From: Aedoeadaptatus coxii
GTDB lineage: Bacteria > Bacillota > Clostridia > Tissierellales > Peptoniphilaceae
DNA length: 64,000 nucleotides
NCBI RefSeq assembly: GCF_001553115.1
Contig: NZ_KQ960182.1
Location: forward strand, 186,001-250,000
Reading direction: 5' to 3'
Shown here: piece by piece, positions 1-8,492 of the stretch
Position numbering within the stretch: the stretch's first letter is position 1
How the letters are laid out: every line of letters starts with the position of its first letter
Made by a program: the position numbers and the translations under genes
Notes under the pieces: generated by a model
Seen by the model: only the letters and a program-made list of their open reading frames with translations
Databases searched by the model: none
What the model was told of the DNA's origin: nothing

Positions 1-358
1 GAATGCGGATTAATTGATCCTTCACCTTGGAGTTGTCGTTCATGACGTTAATATCCGCCACGGCGACGTTTTTAGCTACTTTTTTTCCCTCTTGCACATT
101 GTAAATGGCGATGCCGTTGGCTTTTGTAAAAACGACTTTCTCATCAAAAATCAAGTATCCTTTGCCTTTTACCACATCACGATATTCCACGACCTGCGGC
201 ATAGCCGTTTTAGGTGCCACCACAAATTTAGTGTAGATAAGAAAGGAAATGGCGGCGACGATCATCAATGCTAAGAGGAAGAATAAAAGTCGCCGTCGAC
301 GCATTTTCGATCGACGTTTGCGTCGCAGTTTTGTTTTGTAATTTCCCGGTCGCTTCAT
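1..358 (-). CDS. HlyD-like membrane-anchored protein, N-terminal part (runs off left edge)
   Basis: This gene starts with ATG at 358, overlaps the gpsA stop by 4 bases (ATGA) and leaves the window after about 119 codons. The first 24 residues are very rich in Arg and Lys. One hydrophobic segment follows at about 24-43. After it comes a stretch with beta-rich, lipoyl/HlyD-barrel character (for example VVKGKGYLIFDEKV and ANGIAIYNVQEGKKV). Similar proteins annotated as HlyD-family adaptors occur in Clostridia in housekeeping clusters rather than beside an efflux pump, so a role in secretion is not established. The predicted topology is a cytoplasmic basic tail, one membrane span and an external domain. 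It is the last visible gene of the der-plsY-gpsA operon. The family call is by pattern only, because the C-terminal part is missing. Confidence 0.6.
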   Translation of the reverse strand, partial: MKRPGNYKTKLRRKRRSKMRRRRLLFFLLALMIVAAISFLIYTKFVVAPKTAMPQVVEYRDVVKGKGYLIFDEKVVFTKANGIAIYNVQEGKKVAKNVAVADINVMNDNSKVKDQLIRI

Positions 359-1359
359 AATAAAAAGATCTTCTCGTTTTCGTGTTTATTGGGTCGTTGC
401 ATAAGATCCAAAACGGCACGGCGCGGTTCAAGTCCGCCGTAGAGAACCTTGTACAGCTTTTCCGTAATGGGCATTTCGATTCCCATATCCTTCGCCAATT
501 CGTAGGCAGCTTTTGTGGTCTTATAACCTTCTACAACCTGACCGATATCCTCGATGGCTTCCTCTACATCCATGCCCTTGCCGATACGATTCCCGAATTG
601 CCAATTGCGGCTGTGAACGCTGGTACAGGTTACAATTAAATCGCCAATCCCAGAAAGCCCTTGGAAGGTTACGGGCTTGGCGCCTAAGGCGATGCCAAGG
701 CGCTGAATTTCCGTAATACCTCGCGTCATAAGGGCCGCCTTGGCGTTGTCGCCGTAACCTAATCCGTCCGATAAGCCGGCACCTAATGCAATAATATTTT
801 TTAGCGCACCGCCTATTTCGACGCCGATCATGTCGTCTTGCACATAGACGCGAAAGGCATCGTATGTAAAGAGATCTTGAACTTTAAGGGCGATGTCCTT
901 ATTTTCCGAACACACGAGAACGGTAGTGGGCAAAAGCTTGGCCACCTCTTCCGCATGGGAGGGCCCGGATAAGACGACAAAAGGATTTTCGGGAAGAATA
1001 GCTTTCGCTATTTCCGATACCCGTAAATGGCTCCCTTGCTCCAATCCCTTTGCTAAATTGACGATAATAGCGCGGGATCCGTTGTCTCTGATCTTTTCCA
1101 TCGTCTCCCGAATAGCGGCTGTAGGTACGGCAAGGACAATTACGTCCGTATCTCGAACAGCTTCGTCGAAATTACAGTGAAATTGAACGGAAGGGGCAAA
1201 GTGAAAATCTTTTAAATAATGAGGGTTGTCGCCATACTCTTTCATGCGACGATATTGCTCGTCGCTTCTGGTATACATATGAACGTCGTGGCCGATGGTC
1301 GCCAATAAATTTCCTATGGCGCTCCCCCAGCTACCCGATCCGATAACTCCGATGTTCAA
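355..1359 (-). CDS. gpsA: Glycerol-3-phosphate dehydrogenase [NAD(P)+]
   Basis: It reduces dihydroxyacetone phosphate to sn-glycerol 3-phosphate, the backbone precursor of phospholipids, in the cytoplasm. The 334-residue length is typical. The N-terminal Rossmann motif GVIGSGSWGSAIG is present at residues 4-16. The mid-region has SGPSHAEEV and the C-terminal catalytic domain has the lysine-containing stretch GGALKNIIALGAG and GLSGIGDLIVTCTS. The start codon is TTG at 1359 with GGGAGG eight bases upstream, which is a convincing site although non-ATG. It sits directly downstream of plsY, which uses its product, so the two steps of phosphatidic acid entry are co-transcribed. Its TGA overlaps the ATG of the next gene. 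Confidence 0.96.
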   Translation of the reverse strand: MNIGVIGSGSWGSAIGNLLATIGHDVHMYTRSDEQYRRMKEYGDNPHYLKDFHFAPSVQFHCNFDEAVRDTDVIVLAVPTAAIRETMEKIRDNGSRAIIVNLAKGLEQGSHLRVSEIAKAILPENPFVVLSGPSHAEEVAKLLPTTVLVCSENKDIALKVQDLFTYDAFRVYVQDDMIGVEIGGALKNIIALGAGLSDGLGYGDNAKAALMTRGITEIQRLGIALGAKPVTFQGLSGIGDLIVTCTSVHSRNWQFGNRIGKGMDVEEAIEDIGQVVEGYKTTKAAYELAKDMGIEMPITEKLYKVLYGGLEPRRAVLDLMQRPNKHENEKIFLL

Positions 1360-1363
1360 ACAA

Positions 1364-1948
1364 TCAACCTCCCACTTTATTCTCTGTTCCTTCTCTTATG
1401 CGTTGTATGTTGCTGCGATGGCGAAGGAAGCCGAGAATCCAAACGAGTACGATAGCAAGCACATTCCATGTGCTACCTCTCCAAGAAAAAATCATTAAAA
1501 TCGACACGACGGAAAGAAATGCCAAAGAACCTAAACTTACATAGCGGCTAATTTTCCCGGTCAAAATACCGCCTACAGCGGCAATGGCTACATATAGCGG
1601 CGCAATGGTACCCCATGCGCCGAAGGTTGTGGCGATGCCTTTTCCGCCGCGAAAGCCTAAATAAAAGGGGTAATCATGACCCAGTACGACAAAAAGTGTT
1701 GCGAAGAGACGAATGGATTCGTCGAGCATAGGCGCTACCCATAGCATGACCGCAACGCCCTTTAATACGTCGATGGCAAATGTCGTATAGCCTAATTTCT
1801 TGCCCATGACCCGTATAGCATTTGTCGTTCCGGCGTTGCCGCTCCCTTCCTTACGAATGTCTTTATGACGAAAGAGCATGCCCACAATGTAGGCGCCGGA
1901 AATGGTGCCGATCAAATAACATAAAAAGAAAAGTAGTGCCGTCTTCAT
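1364..1948 (-). CDS. plsY: Glycerol-3-phosphate acyltransferase PlsY
   Basis: This integral membrane enzyme transfers an acyl group from acyl-phosphate to glycerol 3-phosphate, the first acylation in phospholipid synthesis. It is 194 residues with about five hydrophobic segments. The family motifs are visible: SGNAGTTNAIRVMGKK after the first spans (about 36-51), GHDYPFYLGFRGGKGIATTFG (about 90-110) and the C-terminal HRSNIQRIREGTENK. It overlaps der by 4 bases at the start and lies 4 bases before gpsA, which supplies its substrate. Confidence 0.96.
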   Translation of the reverse strand: MKTALLFFLCYLIGTISGAYIVGMLFRHKDIRKEGSGNAGTTNAIRVMGKKLGYTTFAIDVLKGVAVMLWVAPMLDESIRLFATLFVVLGHDYPFYLGFRGGKGIATTFGAWGTIAPLYVAIAAVGGILTGKISRYVSLGSLAFLSVVSILMIFSWRGSTWNVLAIVLVWILGFLRHRSNIQRIREGTENKVGG

Positions 1949-3252
1949 CGGTTTTTAAGTTCCATAATAATGGGCACGCCGTCGAAACGATAGGCCGCAC
2001 GAATTTGATTTTCCAGAAAGCGTAGATAGGTGAAGTGGAATAATTCCTTATCATTCACCGAAAGCACAAATTTCGGCGGACGGGCTGAAACCTGTGTGGC
2101 GTAATACAATTTGCCCCGCTTGCCCTTATCGCTGGGCGGCTGATTCATTAAGACCGCGCGGTTCATAATGTCGTTCAGCACACCTGTTTGTATGCGAAGC
2201 GAATAATTATTATTGACCACGTGAATAAGATCCAGAAGTTTCTTAACCCGCGTACCTTTTAATGCCGAAATGAAAATCATGGGGGCATAATTCAGGAAAG
2301 GAAGCTCTCGTCGAACCTCCGCTTCGAAATGTTTCATGGTGTAGGTATCTTTTTCCACGGCATCCCACTTATTGACGGCAATAATCATGGCCTTCTTGTT
2401 GTCGTGGGCGTAGCCTGCGATTTTGGAATCCTGCTCACTTATACCCTCTGTCGCATCTACGAGAAGCACGCAGACATCGGCAAGTTCGATGCTGCGTAAC
2501 GTGCGTACGACGGAATAGCGCTCTACTTTTTCATTGATCTTCTTGCGCTTTCTAAGGCCGGCCGTATCGATTAAGACGTAATCCGTTTCTTCGTATTCGA
2601 AGAAAGAGTGAATCGAATCCCGCGTCGTGCCCGGAATATTCGTAACGATGGAGCGTTCTTCGCCTAAAATACGATTTACCAAAGAGGATTTCCCGGCATT
2701 AGGTTTGCCGATAAAGGCCACTTTAATTTCGTCACGATGGTCGTCATCGTCGACTTCAGGGAAAGATGCCACAGTGGCATCGAGTAGATCGCCGATGCCG
2801 CGAGATTGTTCGGCGCTGATAATAAAAGGTTCGCCGAGACCTAACTCGTAGAAATCGTACAAATGATCTCGAGCCAGTTTGGAATCCATTTTATTAATGA
2901 CGAGGAGCACTTTTTTGCCGAAGCGACGAATGTAGTCCGCCACTTCTCTGTCCACTTCCGTTAACCCGTCTTTTCCGTCGACGAGAAAGAGAATGACCTC
3001 CGCGTTTTCTACAGCCACTTCCGCTTGGGCGATAATTTCAGGCATAAATACTTCGTCAGAAGAAGGATCCAGCCCACCTGTGTCGATTAATGTAAATTCG
3101 TGATTTAGCCACGTTGCCTTGGCATATATACGATCCCGAGTTACGCCGGGCGTATCTTCGGTTATTGAAATTTTTGATTGTGTCAGCACATTAAAAAGTG
3201 TGCTCTTCCCTACATTTGGGCGGCCTAAAATACAAACGATCGGTCTTTCCAT
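1945..3252 (-). CDS. der: Ribosome biogenesis GTPase Der (EngA)
   Basis: Der is a double-GTPase required for maturation of the 50S ribosomal subunit. The 435-residue length is standard. G domain 1 has GRPNVGKST (about 10-18), DTPGVTRD and NKMD. G domain 2 has GKPNAGKSS (about 181-189), DTAGLRKR and NKWD. A C-terminal KH-like domain ends in FRFDGVPI-type sequence (here YRFDGVPIIMELKNR). The ATG at 3252 has a GGAGGTGA ribosome-binding site. A sigma-A-type promoter lies about 70 bases upstream, so der opens the der-plsY-gpsA operon. Confidence 0.97.
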   Translation of the reverse strand: MERPIVCILGRPNVGKSTLFNVLTQSKISITEDTPGVTRDRIYAKATWLNHEFTLIDTGGLDPSSDEVFMPEIIAQAEVAVENAEVILFLVDGKDGLTEVDREVADYIRRFGKKVLLVINKMDSKLARDHLYDFYELGLGEPFIISAEQSRGIGDLLDATVASFPEVDDDDHRDEIKVAFIGKPNAGKSSLVNRILGEERSIVTNIPGTTRDSIHSFFEYEETDYVLIDTAGLRKRKKINEKVERYSVVRTLRSIELADVCVLLVDATEGISEQDSKIAGYAHDNKKAMIIAVNKWDAVEKDTYTMKHFEAEVRRELPFLNYAPMIFISALKGTRVKKLLDLIHVVNNNYSLRIQTGVLNDIMNRAVLMNQPPSDKGKRGKLYYATQVSARPPKFVLSVNDKELFHFTYLRFLENQIRAAYRFDGVPIIMELKNR

Positions 3253-3317
3253 TGCCGCTCACCTCCGCAATTTATTTTATCGTAGCCGTACGATTAAAGT
3301 TTTATCCATTACTGTTT

Positions 3318-3346
3318 ATTATAACATCGCTAAATTAAGCTTTCAA
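3318..3346 (-). promoter_or_regulatory. Sigma-A-type promoter for der operon
   Basis: On the minus strand TTGAAA (3346-3341) and TATAAT (3323-3318) are separated by exactly 17 bases, about 70 bases upstream of the der start. It sits between the glyA terminator and der, in the right orientation. Confidence 0.85.
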
Positions 3347-3370
3347 CGCAGGTTGAAAGACCGGCGCAAA

Positions 3371-3396
3371 TGAAAAAGGACTCCTAAGAGTCCTTT
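3371..3396 (-). terminator. Rho-independent terminator after glyA
   Basis: A perfect 9-bp stem AAAGGACTC/GAGTCCTTT with a 4-base loop ends in a run of T on the minus strand. It starts 3 bases after the glyA stop and closes the long operon that begins near 10.36 kb. Confidence 0.9.
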
Positions 3397-3398
3397 CA

Positions 3399-4631
3399 TT
3401 ATTTGTATAGGGGAAACTTGTCGCAGAAAGTTTTGACGCGAGCTTTCGCTTCCGTGGAGTCGATGGATTTTTTCATAACATCGGCCATAATCTTTGCGAC
3501 AAAGGCTGCATCTTCTTCCTTAGCGCCGATCGTCGTCATGGCAGGTGTACCGATGCGAATACCGCTGGTTACCATCGGGCTTTCGGGATCGAAAGGAATG
3601 GTATTTTTGTTGACGGCGAGACCGCTTTCGTTTAAAAGGGCTTCGGCCTCTTTACCCGTCATGTTCAACGAACGTACGTCGATGAGGAGCAAGTGATTGT
3701 CGGTGCCGCCGGAAACCAGATCGATGCCTTCTTCCAAAAAGACTTTTTCCATAGCCTTTGCGTTGGCAATAATTTGACCGCAATAGGTTTTAAATTCCGG
3801 TTGAGCTGCTTCATGAAAGGATACCGCCTTAGCTGCGATGACGTGTTCCAAGGGGCCGCCTTGTAGTCCGGGGAACACGGCCTTGTCGATAGTCTTGGCG
3901 AGTTCTTCTCTGCATAAAATCGCCCCGCCCCGTGGGCCGCGAAGTGTTTTATGAGTCGTGGTCGTTACCACATCGGCGTAGTCCACAGGGTTTTCGTGAT
4001 AACCTGTGGCGACTAAGCCGGCAATATGCGCCATGTCCACCATAAAATAGGCGCCGCTCGCTTTTACGATATCCGCCATGCGCTTAAAGTCGATTTTTCG
4101 AGGATAAGCCGATGCTCCGCCGATGACGAGCTTCGGTTTGTATTCTTTAACGGCGTGTTCAAAGGCATCGTAATCGATGCGCTGCGTATCTTTATCCACG
4201 CCGTAGTCCACGACGTCAAAATATTTGCCCGAAATATTGACCGGGCTTCCGTGAGATAAGTGGCCGCCTTGACTTAAGTTCATACCGAGAATACGATCAC
4301 CCGGTTTTAGTAAACCGAGGTATACCGCCATATTGGCATTGGCGCCGCTATGGGGTTGAACATTGGCGTGATCCGCTCCGTAAAGAGCCTTCAAGCGATC
4401 AATTGCCAATTGCTCCACTTGATCCACCACTTCACATCCGCCGTAATAGCGCTTCCCGGGGAGTCCCTCGGCATATTTATTAGTGAGCGGAGATCCCATC
4501 GCTTCCATGACGGATTTCGAAACAAAATTTTCCGATGCAATCAGTTCGATATGGGATTGCTGACGCTCCGTCTCTTTTTGAATAAGTTCATAAATTGCAG
4601 GATCGCTCACCTGTAAATTTTTGTAATCCAA
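3399..4631 (-). CDS. glyA: Serine hydroxymethyltransferase
   Basis: This PLP enzyme interconverts serine and glycine with tetrahydrofolate and supplies one-carbon units. The PLP lysine motif [15 protein letters not shown] is present. The N-terminal substrate region has [11 protein letters not shown] and LTNKYAEG. The longest frame begins with ATG at 4649, directly after the previous stop and without a ribosome-binding site. I place the start at the in-frame TTG at 4631, preceded by AGAGGGG at 4-6 bases, giving 410 residues beginning (M)[13 protein letters not shown], which fits the family. The ATG reading through translational coupling cannot be excluded. It is the last gene of its operon. 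Confidence 0.93.
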   Translation of the reverse strand: MDYKNLQVSDPAIYELIQKETERQQSHIELIASENFVSKSVMEAMGSPLTNKYAEGLPGKRYYGGCEVVDQVEQLAIDRLKALYGADHANVQPHSGANANMAVYLGLLKPGDRILGMNLSQGGHLSHGSPVNISGKYFDVVDYGVDKDTQRIDYDAFEHAVKEYKPKLVIGGASAYPRKIDFKRMADIVKASGAYFMVDMAHIAGLVATGYHENPVDYADVVTTTTHKTLRGPRGGAILCREELAKTIDKAVFPGLQGGPLEHVIAAKAVSFHEAAQPEFKTYCGQIIANAKAMEKVFLEEGIDLVSGGTDNHLLLIDVRSLNMTGKEAEALLNESGLAVNKNTIPFDPESPMVTSGIRIGTPAMTTIGAKEEDAAFVAKIMADVMKKSIDSTEAKARVKTFCDKFPLYK

Positions 4632-4649
4632 AGTACCCCTCTCTTCCAT

Positions 4650-5225
4650 TTAGTAACTGTCGTTAATGTAACTATCGATTATTGAACGCTTCTTCTCCTT
4701 GTGAAACACATTGTGATCGCAGAGGATTTCGTATATGCGTTTCGATTTTGAGTGCAAAATATACTCGGGGTAATCGACAAACACGATTTCAAAGAGTTGA
4801 TCTTCCAATTTTTTATTTTGGCAATGAATGAAATAGCCGTAAAGAGCATCGTAATTCATGAATTTAAGGATATCCAGAATCGTCTCGTCTTTTTTACCGT
4901 AGTATTTTTCCGCGAGAGACAAATAGTGGGTGTAGTCCCTCTTAGAGCGTCGGCAATGCTTCACTTTTCGCGCCTCCATGCGATAGTGTTTCGCCAAGGC
5001 ATTGTAATACTGATAGTTGAAGATCCCCTTCTCCAAGCGGTCTACGATAAAAAAAGGACGTACATTGCAATTATCGATGTCTTTTAAATTGGACTTTAAA
5101 AACTCTTTTTTATTTAAATCACCTCGCTCGTACGCGCGAATCAACGCAAGGCGTCGTTCAATGAAATGTTGAAACCACTTATCGCATATTGGCTCCATTA
5201 GTATACTGTCATCAGAAAAAGGCAT
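4650..5225 (-). CDS. DUF6648-like protein of unknown function
   Basis: This is a 191-residue soluble protein, basic, rich in aromatic residues and His, and apparently helical (for example YYNALAKHYRMEARKVKHCRRSKRDY). It resembles uncharacterised clostridial proteins that I recall as DUF6648; the assignment is from memory and not checked. There is no signal peptide or membrane span. The ATG at 5225 lies inside the end of the small ORF 5212-5301; a second ATG at 5198 is also possible. Neither has a good ribosome-binding site, so translation is probably coupled to the upstream peptide. Its stop abuts the upstream-most possible glyA ATG. No function is proposed. Confidence 0.6.
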   Translation of the reverse strand: MPFSDDSILMEPICDKWFQHFIERRLALIRAYERGDLNKKEFLKSNLKDIDNCNVRPFFIVDRLEKGIFNYQYYNALAKHYRMEARKVKHCRRSKRDYTHYLSLAEKYYGKKDETILDILKFMNYDALYGYFIHCQNKKLEDQLFEIVFVDYPEYILHSKSKRIYEILCDHNVFHKEKKRSIIDSYINDSY

Positions 5226-5301
5226 TGATCAGTACCGGTAAAAGCATAGCAATACATAAAATAATGGCAATCACGCGGACGATGTTTTTGTTTGACTTCA
5301 T
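5212..5301 (-). CDS. 29-residue single-span membrane mini-protein
   Basis: ATG at 5301 is preceded by AGGGGATC at good spacing, and the frame ends with TGA at 5214-5212. The product is MKSNKNIVRV at the N-terminus followed by a continuous hydrophobic stretch ending LINAFF: a basic head plus one membrane span. The layout (short Lys/Arg head with a V-R pair, then a single helix) recalls Prli42-type mini-proteins of Firmicutes, but the similarity is architectural only. It lies between the P-loop protein gene and the DUF6648-like gene and overlaps the latter by 14 bases, which suggests coupled translation. Confidence 0.65.
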   Translation of the reverse strand: MKSNKNIVRVIAIILCIAMLLPVLINAFF

Positions 5302-5320
5302 ACGATCCCCTGTCTAAAAC

Positions 5321-5746
5321 CTATGCTTCGAGAGAAACTTCTTCACAAAATTCTTTTAAGCTGTCCGGCATTTCGCTTTCTACATAGTCCACATTAATGT
5401 AAACTTTGCAGTTTTCAACTTTAAGTGCTTCCAAGCGTTTGGTAAGGTCTTCCAAGTCTTCAATGGTAAGATCGATGACTTTGTAAATGCCGTCGACGTA
5501 AATTTTTTGTAAATCATAGTCCATGGCGAGCATACCGCAAATAAAGCCGTAGAAATGATCCAGTGTGGTTAAACCGTAATTAGTTGCATTAATAAGACGT
5601 ACATTGTAATCGAGACTGAAAATGTGATCGTCGTCTACTTCTACAAAGGCAATGTTTCCGTTGCCGCCTTCGTGATCTTCATTTGCATGATCGATAAGCC
5701 ATTTTGTTTTACCTGCGCCTTTTGCTCCTAAGATGTAACGAATCAT
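5321..5746 (-). CDS. Small P-loop nucleotide-binding protein
   Basis: The start is ATG at 5746 with AAAGGAAG upstream, giving 141 residues. A longer frame back to 5887 would run into the preceding gene and has no support. A Walker A motif GAKGAGKT lies at residues 7-14. The rest is acidic, with IYVDGIYKVIDLTIEDLEDL and KVYINVDYVESE as possible Walker B-like strands. Related short proteins are sometimes labelled as PilT or twitching-motility ATPases, but no pilus genes are present and the protein is far too short for that. ATP or GTP binding is likely; the function is unknown. Confidence 0.75.
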   Translation of the reverse strand: MIRYILGAKGAGKTKWLIDHANEDHEGGNGNIAFVEVDDDHIFSLDYNVRLINATNYGLTTLDHFYGFICGMLAMDYDLQKIYVDGIYKVIDLTIEDLEDLTKRLEALKVENCKVYINVDYVESEMPDSLKEFCEEVSLEA

Positions 5747-5762
5747 GATTATCTTCCTTTCT

Positions 5763-6668
5763 TTACCGGAACAAGCGACCTTGTCGCCTGCCTTCCCGTT
5801 CCATGCGACGAATGATTTCATCGCGTATATAAAACCAACTACGGCCCCAATTGGCGAAGAGAACATTCTCTTCGGGAGCCCTTCCAAGCATTCTTCCGAT
5901 CACCATTTCGGGATCGAGATGCTCCAAAAACATAATGACCCTTTCCATGAACGATTCCATTTGTATCGGTTGAAATTCACCTGAACGATATAATTCGGCA
6001 AGTTTCGTTCCCTTGGGAACGTAAAGGTTATGAATTTTAACCTCGTCGGATCGAACACGGTTTAAAAGCTTTGCGCCTTCTACAATATCCTCGTCATCGT
6101 CCCAGGGCAGATCCAAAATCATATGGGTCGATAAGCGAAAGCCTCTTTCCTTTAAGTGACAAGCGCCGCGACGATAGTCTTCTACACTGTGGCCTCGATT
6201 TAAAAGGGCGAGAGTCTCGTCGTTAGCCGATTGAAGACCCAGTTCAAACGTCACATTGTCTGCGCCGAATAAAGTTTCCGCGCAATCAAGGTATTCGTCT
6301 CCCAAACAATCGGGCCGCGTCGAAATGGATACGCCGAGAGGATGTTCAAGGGCAATCTCCTCCAAACTTTTTCGAAAGTCTTCGATTGGAAGATAGGTGC
6401 CCGTGAAATTTTGAAAATAAGCGATAAAGCCCTTCGCTTTGTAGCGCTTGGCGATACGCTCTTTGTTCTGGCGATATTGCTCTCTTATACTTCCCTGAAC
6501 CCAGTCGAAACTTCCGCCTTCCTCGCCACAAAATATACAGCCTCCCCTTCCCTTGGTACCGTCCCGATTAGGGCAGGTACCTTTTAAGTGAATGGGGATT
6601 TTGTAAACTTTCATACCGTAGGTTTTTTGCGAATACGCTCCGTAACTTAGATAAGGTAACGTCGTAAT
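5763..6668 (-). CDS. TIGR01212-family radical SAM protein (YtqA-like)
   Basis: The radical SAM cluster is unusual but family-typical: TCPNRDG followed by GGCIFCGEEG, giving the three cysteines that hold a 4Fe-4S cluster near the N-terminus. SISTRPDCLGDEY and FELGLQSANDETLALLNRGH are further family motifs. The only in-frame ATG (6614) would start within the conserved region. Upstream in the same frame lies LSYGAYSQKTYGMKVYKIPI, which matches the usual beginning of the family. The only start candidate there with a ribosome-binding site (AGGGAG, six bases away) is ATT at 6668, giving 301 residues. The substrate is unknown; a role in RNA or small-molecule modification is inferred. Confidence 0.85.
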   Translation of the reverse strand: MTTLPYLSYGAYSQKTYGMKVYKIPIHLKGTCPNRDGTKGRGGCIFCGEEGGSFDWVQGSIREQYRQNKERIAKRYKAKGFIAYFQNFTGTYLPIEDFRKSLEEIALEHPLGVSISTRPDCLGDEYLDCAETLFGADNVTFELGLQSANDETLALLNRGHSVEDYRRGACHLKERGFRLSTHMILDLPWDDDEDIVEGAKLLNRVRSDEVKIHNLYVPKGTKLAELYRSGEFQPIQMESFMERVIMFLEHLDPEMVIGRMLGRAPEENVLFANWGRSWFYIRDEIIRRMEREGRRQGRLFR

Positions 6669-6678
6669 AGTGAACTCC

Positions 6679-7005
6679 CTACTCGTCGTCTTCGTCTGCG
6701 TAGAGGGCTTCGAATTCGTCGGCTACTTTATTGAAGTAGTCTTCATCTTCGATAAAAACGAGTTCCAAATCATCGTCACCGACTTCATTGTATTCGTAAA
6801 GAAGTACCGACGCATCTTCATCGACTTCATCGCCGTCAAGAGGCATAAGGGCAATATAATCTTTTTCTTCGAAGGGGAAAATGCCGATAACGGCACATTC
6901 CAATTCGCTGTCATCATCTAAGGTAAGGGTAATGACTTCTACTTCTTCGTTGTGGTGATCGTGACCACAGTTGCAGTCGTGATCGTGATGGTGTTCGTGG
7001 CTCAT
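6679..7005 (-). CDS. DUF1292 protein with His-rich N-terminus
   Basis: The 108-residue acidic protein has a DUF1292 (YrzB-like) core from about residue 22: EVITLTLDDDSELECAVIG, FEEKDYIALMPL and LLYEYNE. In front of it are about 21 residues dominated by His, Asp and Cys (MSHEHHHDHDCNCGHDHHNE). Such a sequence is expected to bind divalent metals, but a role is not known for this family. ATG at 7005 has AAAGGATA upstream. It is inside the 10.3-3.4 kb operon, downstream of the dipeptidase. Confidence 0.85.
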   Translation of the reverse strand: MSHEHHHDHDCNCGHDHHNEEVEVITLTLDDDSELECAVIGIFPFEEKDYIALMPLDGDEVDEDASVLLYEYNEVGDDDLELVFIEDEDYFNKVADEFEALYADEDDE

Positions 7006-7007
7006 AA

Positions 7008-8447
7008 TTATCCTTTCAGTTCTAATAATTTCAAAAGATAGTTAAATATCTTTTCCGTCGATTGAATCGATAAGTTTTCTCCGGGTGCATGGACGCCGTC
7101 CATATCCGGGCCGATGGAAATCATATCCATCTTAGCGATACTGTCTTGTAGAATACCACATTCCAAGCCGGCGTGGATCATTTCCACCGTCGGTTCATCG
7201 CCTGTAAGGTCTTTCCAGATTTTAACGGCTTTCTCTCTTAAGGGAGATTCTTCGGCGTATTCCCAGGGTTTATAGGCCGAAAGCTTTTCAAATACGCCGC
7301 CGTTTACTTCCGCCGCCGTACGATTCTTCATGGCAATTTCCAGAATCTTCGTTTCCACATCGCTTCGAATTTGAGAAGAGAAAGCGAAAGTGTCGTCGGA
7401 GCTGATAGCAGCGCCGATATTGGTGGAAGATTCTACCAAGCCTTCGATTTTTTTGCTAAAGGTATTGACGCCGTTCGGCGTGGTAACGAGGTAATTTAGA
7501 ATACCGTCGGAAACTTTTCGGGTCAACACTTTTTGAGAAGGCGCTTCCGTAATGGTCAAATGTGCGTTCGGATCAGTGGCAATGTATTCGCTCTTAATAA
7601 TGTCCGCCGCTTCGTTTAAAGCCTTTACGACGCCGTCGATTTCCTCGCTTTCGAGAGCGATAACAGCTTCGGCATCTTGAGGTATGACGTTGGGTCGGGA
7701 GCCTCCGTGGAAGTCGGCTATATCGAAGTCGTGATGTTCATAGGCCATTTTTAAGATTCTGGCTAAAAGTATAATTGCGTTTCCCCTGGCTTCTTGAATG
7801 TCGCTTCCGGAGTGTCCGCCGCGCAGACCGCCGAGTTCCACTTTCAGGAATGTAGCTTTTTCTGTTTCTTTGAATTCTTTTTGGAAGACGACATTGTTAA
7901 TGAGTCCGCCGGCACAACCGACGGTAATAATGCCTTCTTCTTCCGAGTCGATATTGATTAAACGGCGACCTTGAAGGTGTTCGCCTTCCAATTCATGGGC
8001 GCCGGTCATATTGGTTTCTTCATCAACAGTGATTAAACATTCGAGCGCCGGATGGGGATAATCGCCGTCTAATAACGCGAGCATCATCGCAATGGCGATG
8101 CCGTCGTCTGCGCCGAGTGTCGTGTTCTTGGCGATAATGCGATCCCCTTCGACGACCGCTTCAATGGGGTCGGAGCAGAAATTGTGTTCATAGCCCTTTA
8201 TCGCGCCGCAAACCATATCCATGTGGCCCTGCAAAATCGTAATCGGTTCTTCTTCATAACCTTTCGACGCAGGCTTTTTAATAATAATGTTATTGACGTG
8301 ATCTTGAATCACTTCGAGCTTGCGATCAAGAGCCCACTGTTTCAAATAGTTGCTGATTTGTTCTTCATTTTTGCTGCATCGTGGAATATCCGTAATGTCG
8401 GCAAAAAACTTGAGTACGGGAGAATCTCCCTTTAATCCTTTTATCAC
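7008..8447 (-). CDS. pepD: Aminoacyl-histidine dipeptidase (M20/PepD family)
   Basis: This cytoplasmic metallopeptidase of 479 residues hydrolyses Xaa-His dipeptides. Metal and catalytic motifs of family M20 are present: ILQGHMDMV (about 69-77), LGADDGIAIAMML with the bridging Asp, VDEETNMTGA with the general-base Glu, INIDSEEEG, and GGLRGGHSGSDI in the middle. The C-terminal MIHAGLECG matches the PepD subgroup. The start is GTG at 8447 with AGAGGTGAT upstream. The enzyme binds two divalent metals in related proteins, which is interesting next to the His-rich DUF1292 protein. Confidence 0.93.
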   Translation of the reverse strand: MIKGLKGDSPVLKFFADITDIPRCSKNEEQISNYLKQWALDRKLEVIQDHVNNIIIKKPASKGYEEEPITILQGHMDMVCGAIKGYEHNFCSDPIEAVVEGDRIIAKNTTLGADDGIAIAMMLALLDGDYPHPALECLITVDEETNMTGAHELEGEHLQGRRLINIDSEEEGIITVGCAGGLINNVVFQKEFKETEKATFLKVELGGLRGGHSGSDIQEARGNAIILLARILKMAYEHHDFDIADFHGGSRPNVIPQDAEAVIALESEEIDGVVKALNEAADIIKSEYIATDPNAHLTITEAPSQKVLTRKVSDGILNYLVTTPNGVNTFSKKIEGLVESSTNIGAAISSDDTFAFSSQIRSDVETKILEIAMKNRTAAEVNGGVFEKLSAYKPWEYAEESPLREKAVKIWKDLTGDEPTVEMIHAGLECGILQDSIAKMDMISIGPDMDGVHAPGENLSIQSTEKIFNYLLKLLELKG

Positions 8448-8492
8448 AATATCACCTCTTCTTTATCTTACACGAAAAGACGAAACTCGTCA

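Noticed and set aside
5747-5887. N-terminal extension of the P-loop protein
   Set aside because: It overlaps the radical SAM gene in another frame, and ATG 5746 has its own ribosome-binding site.
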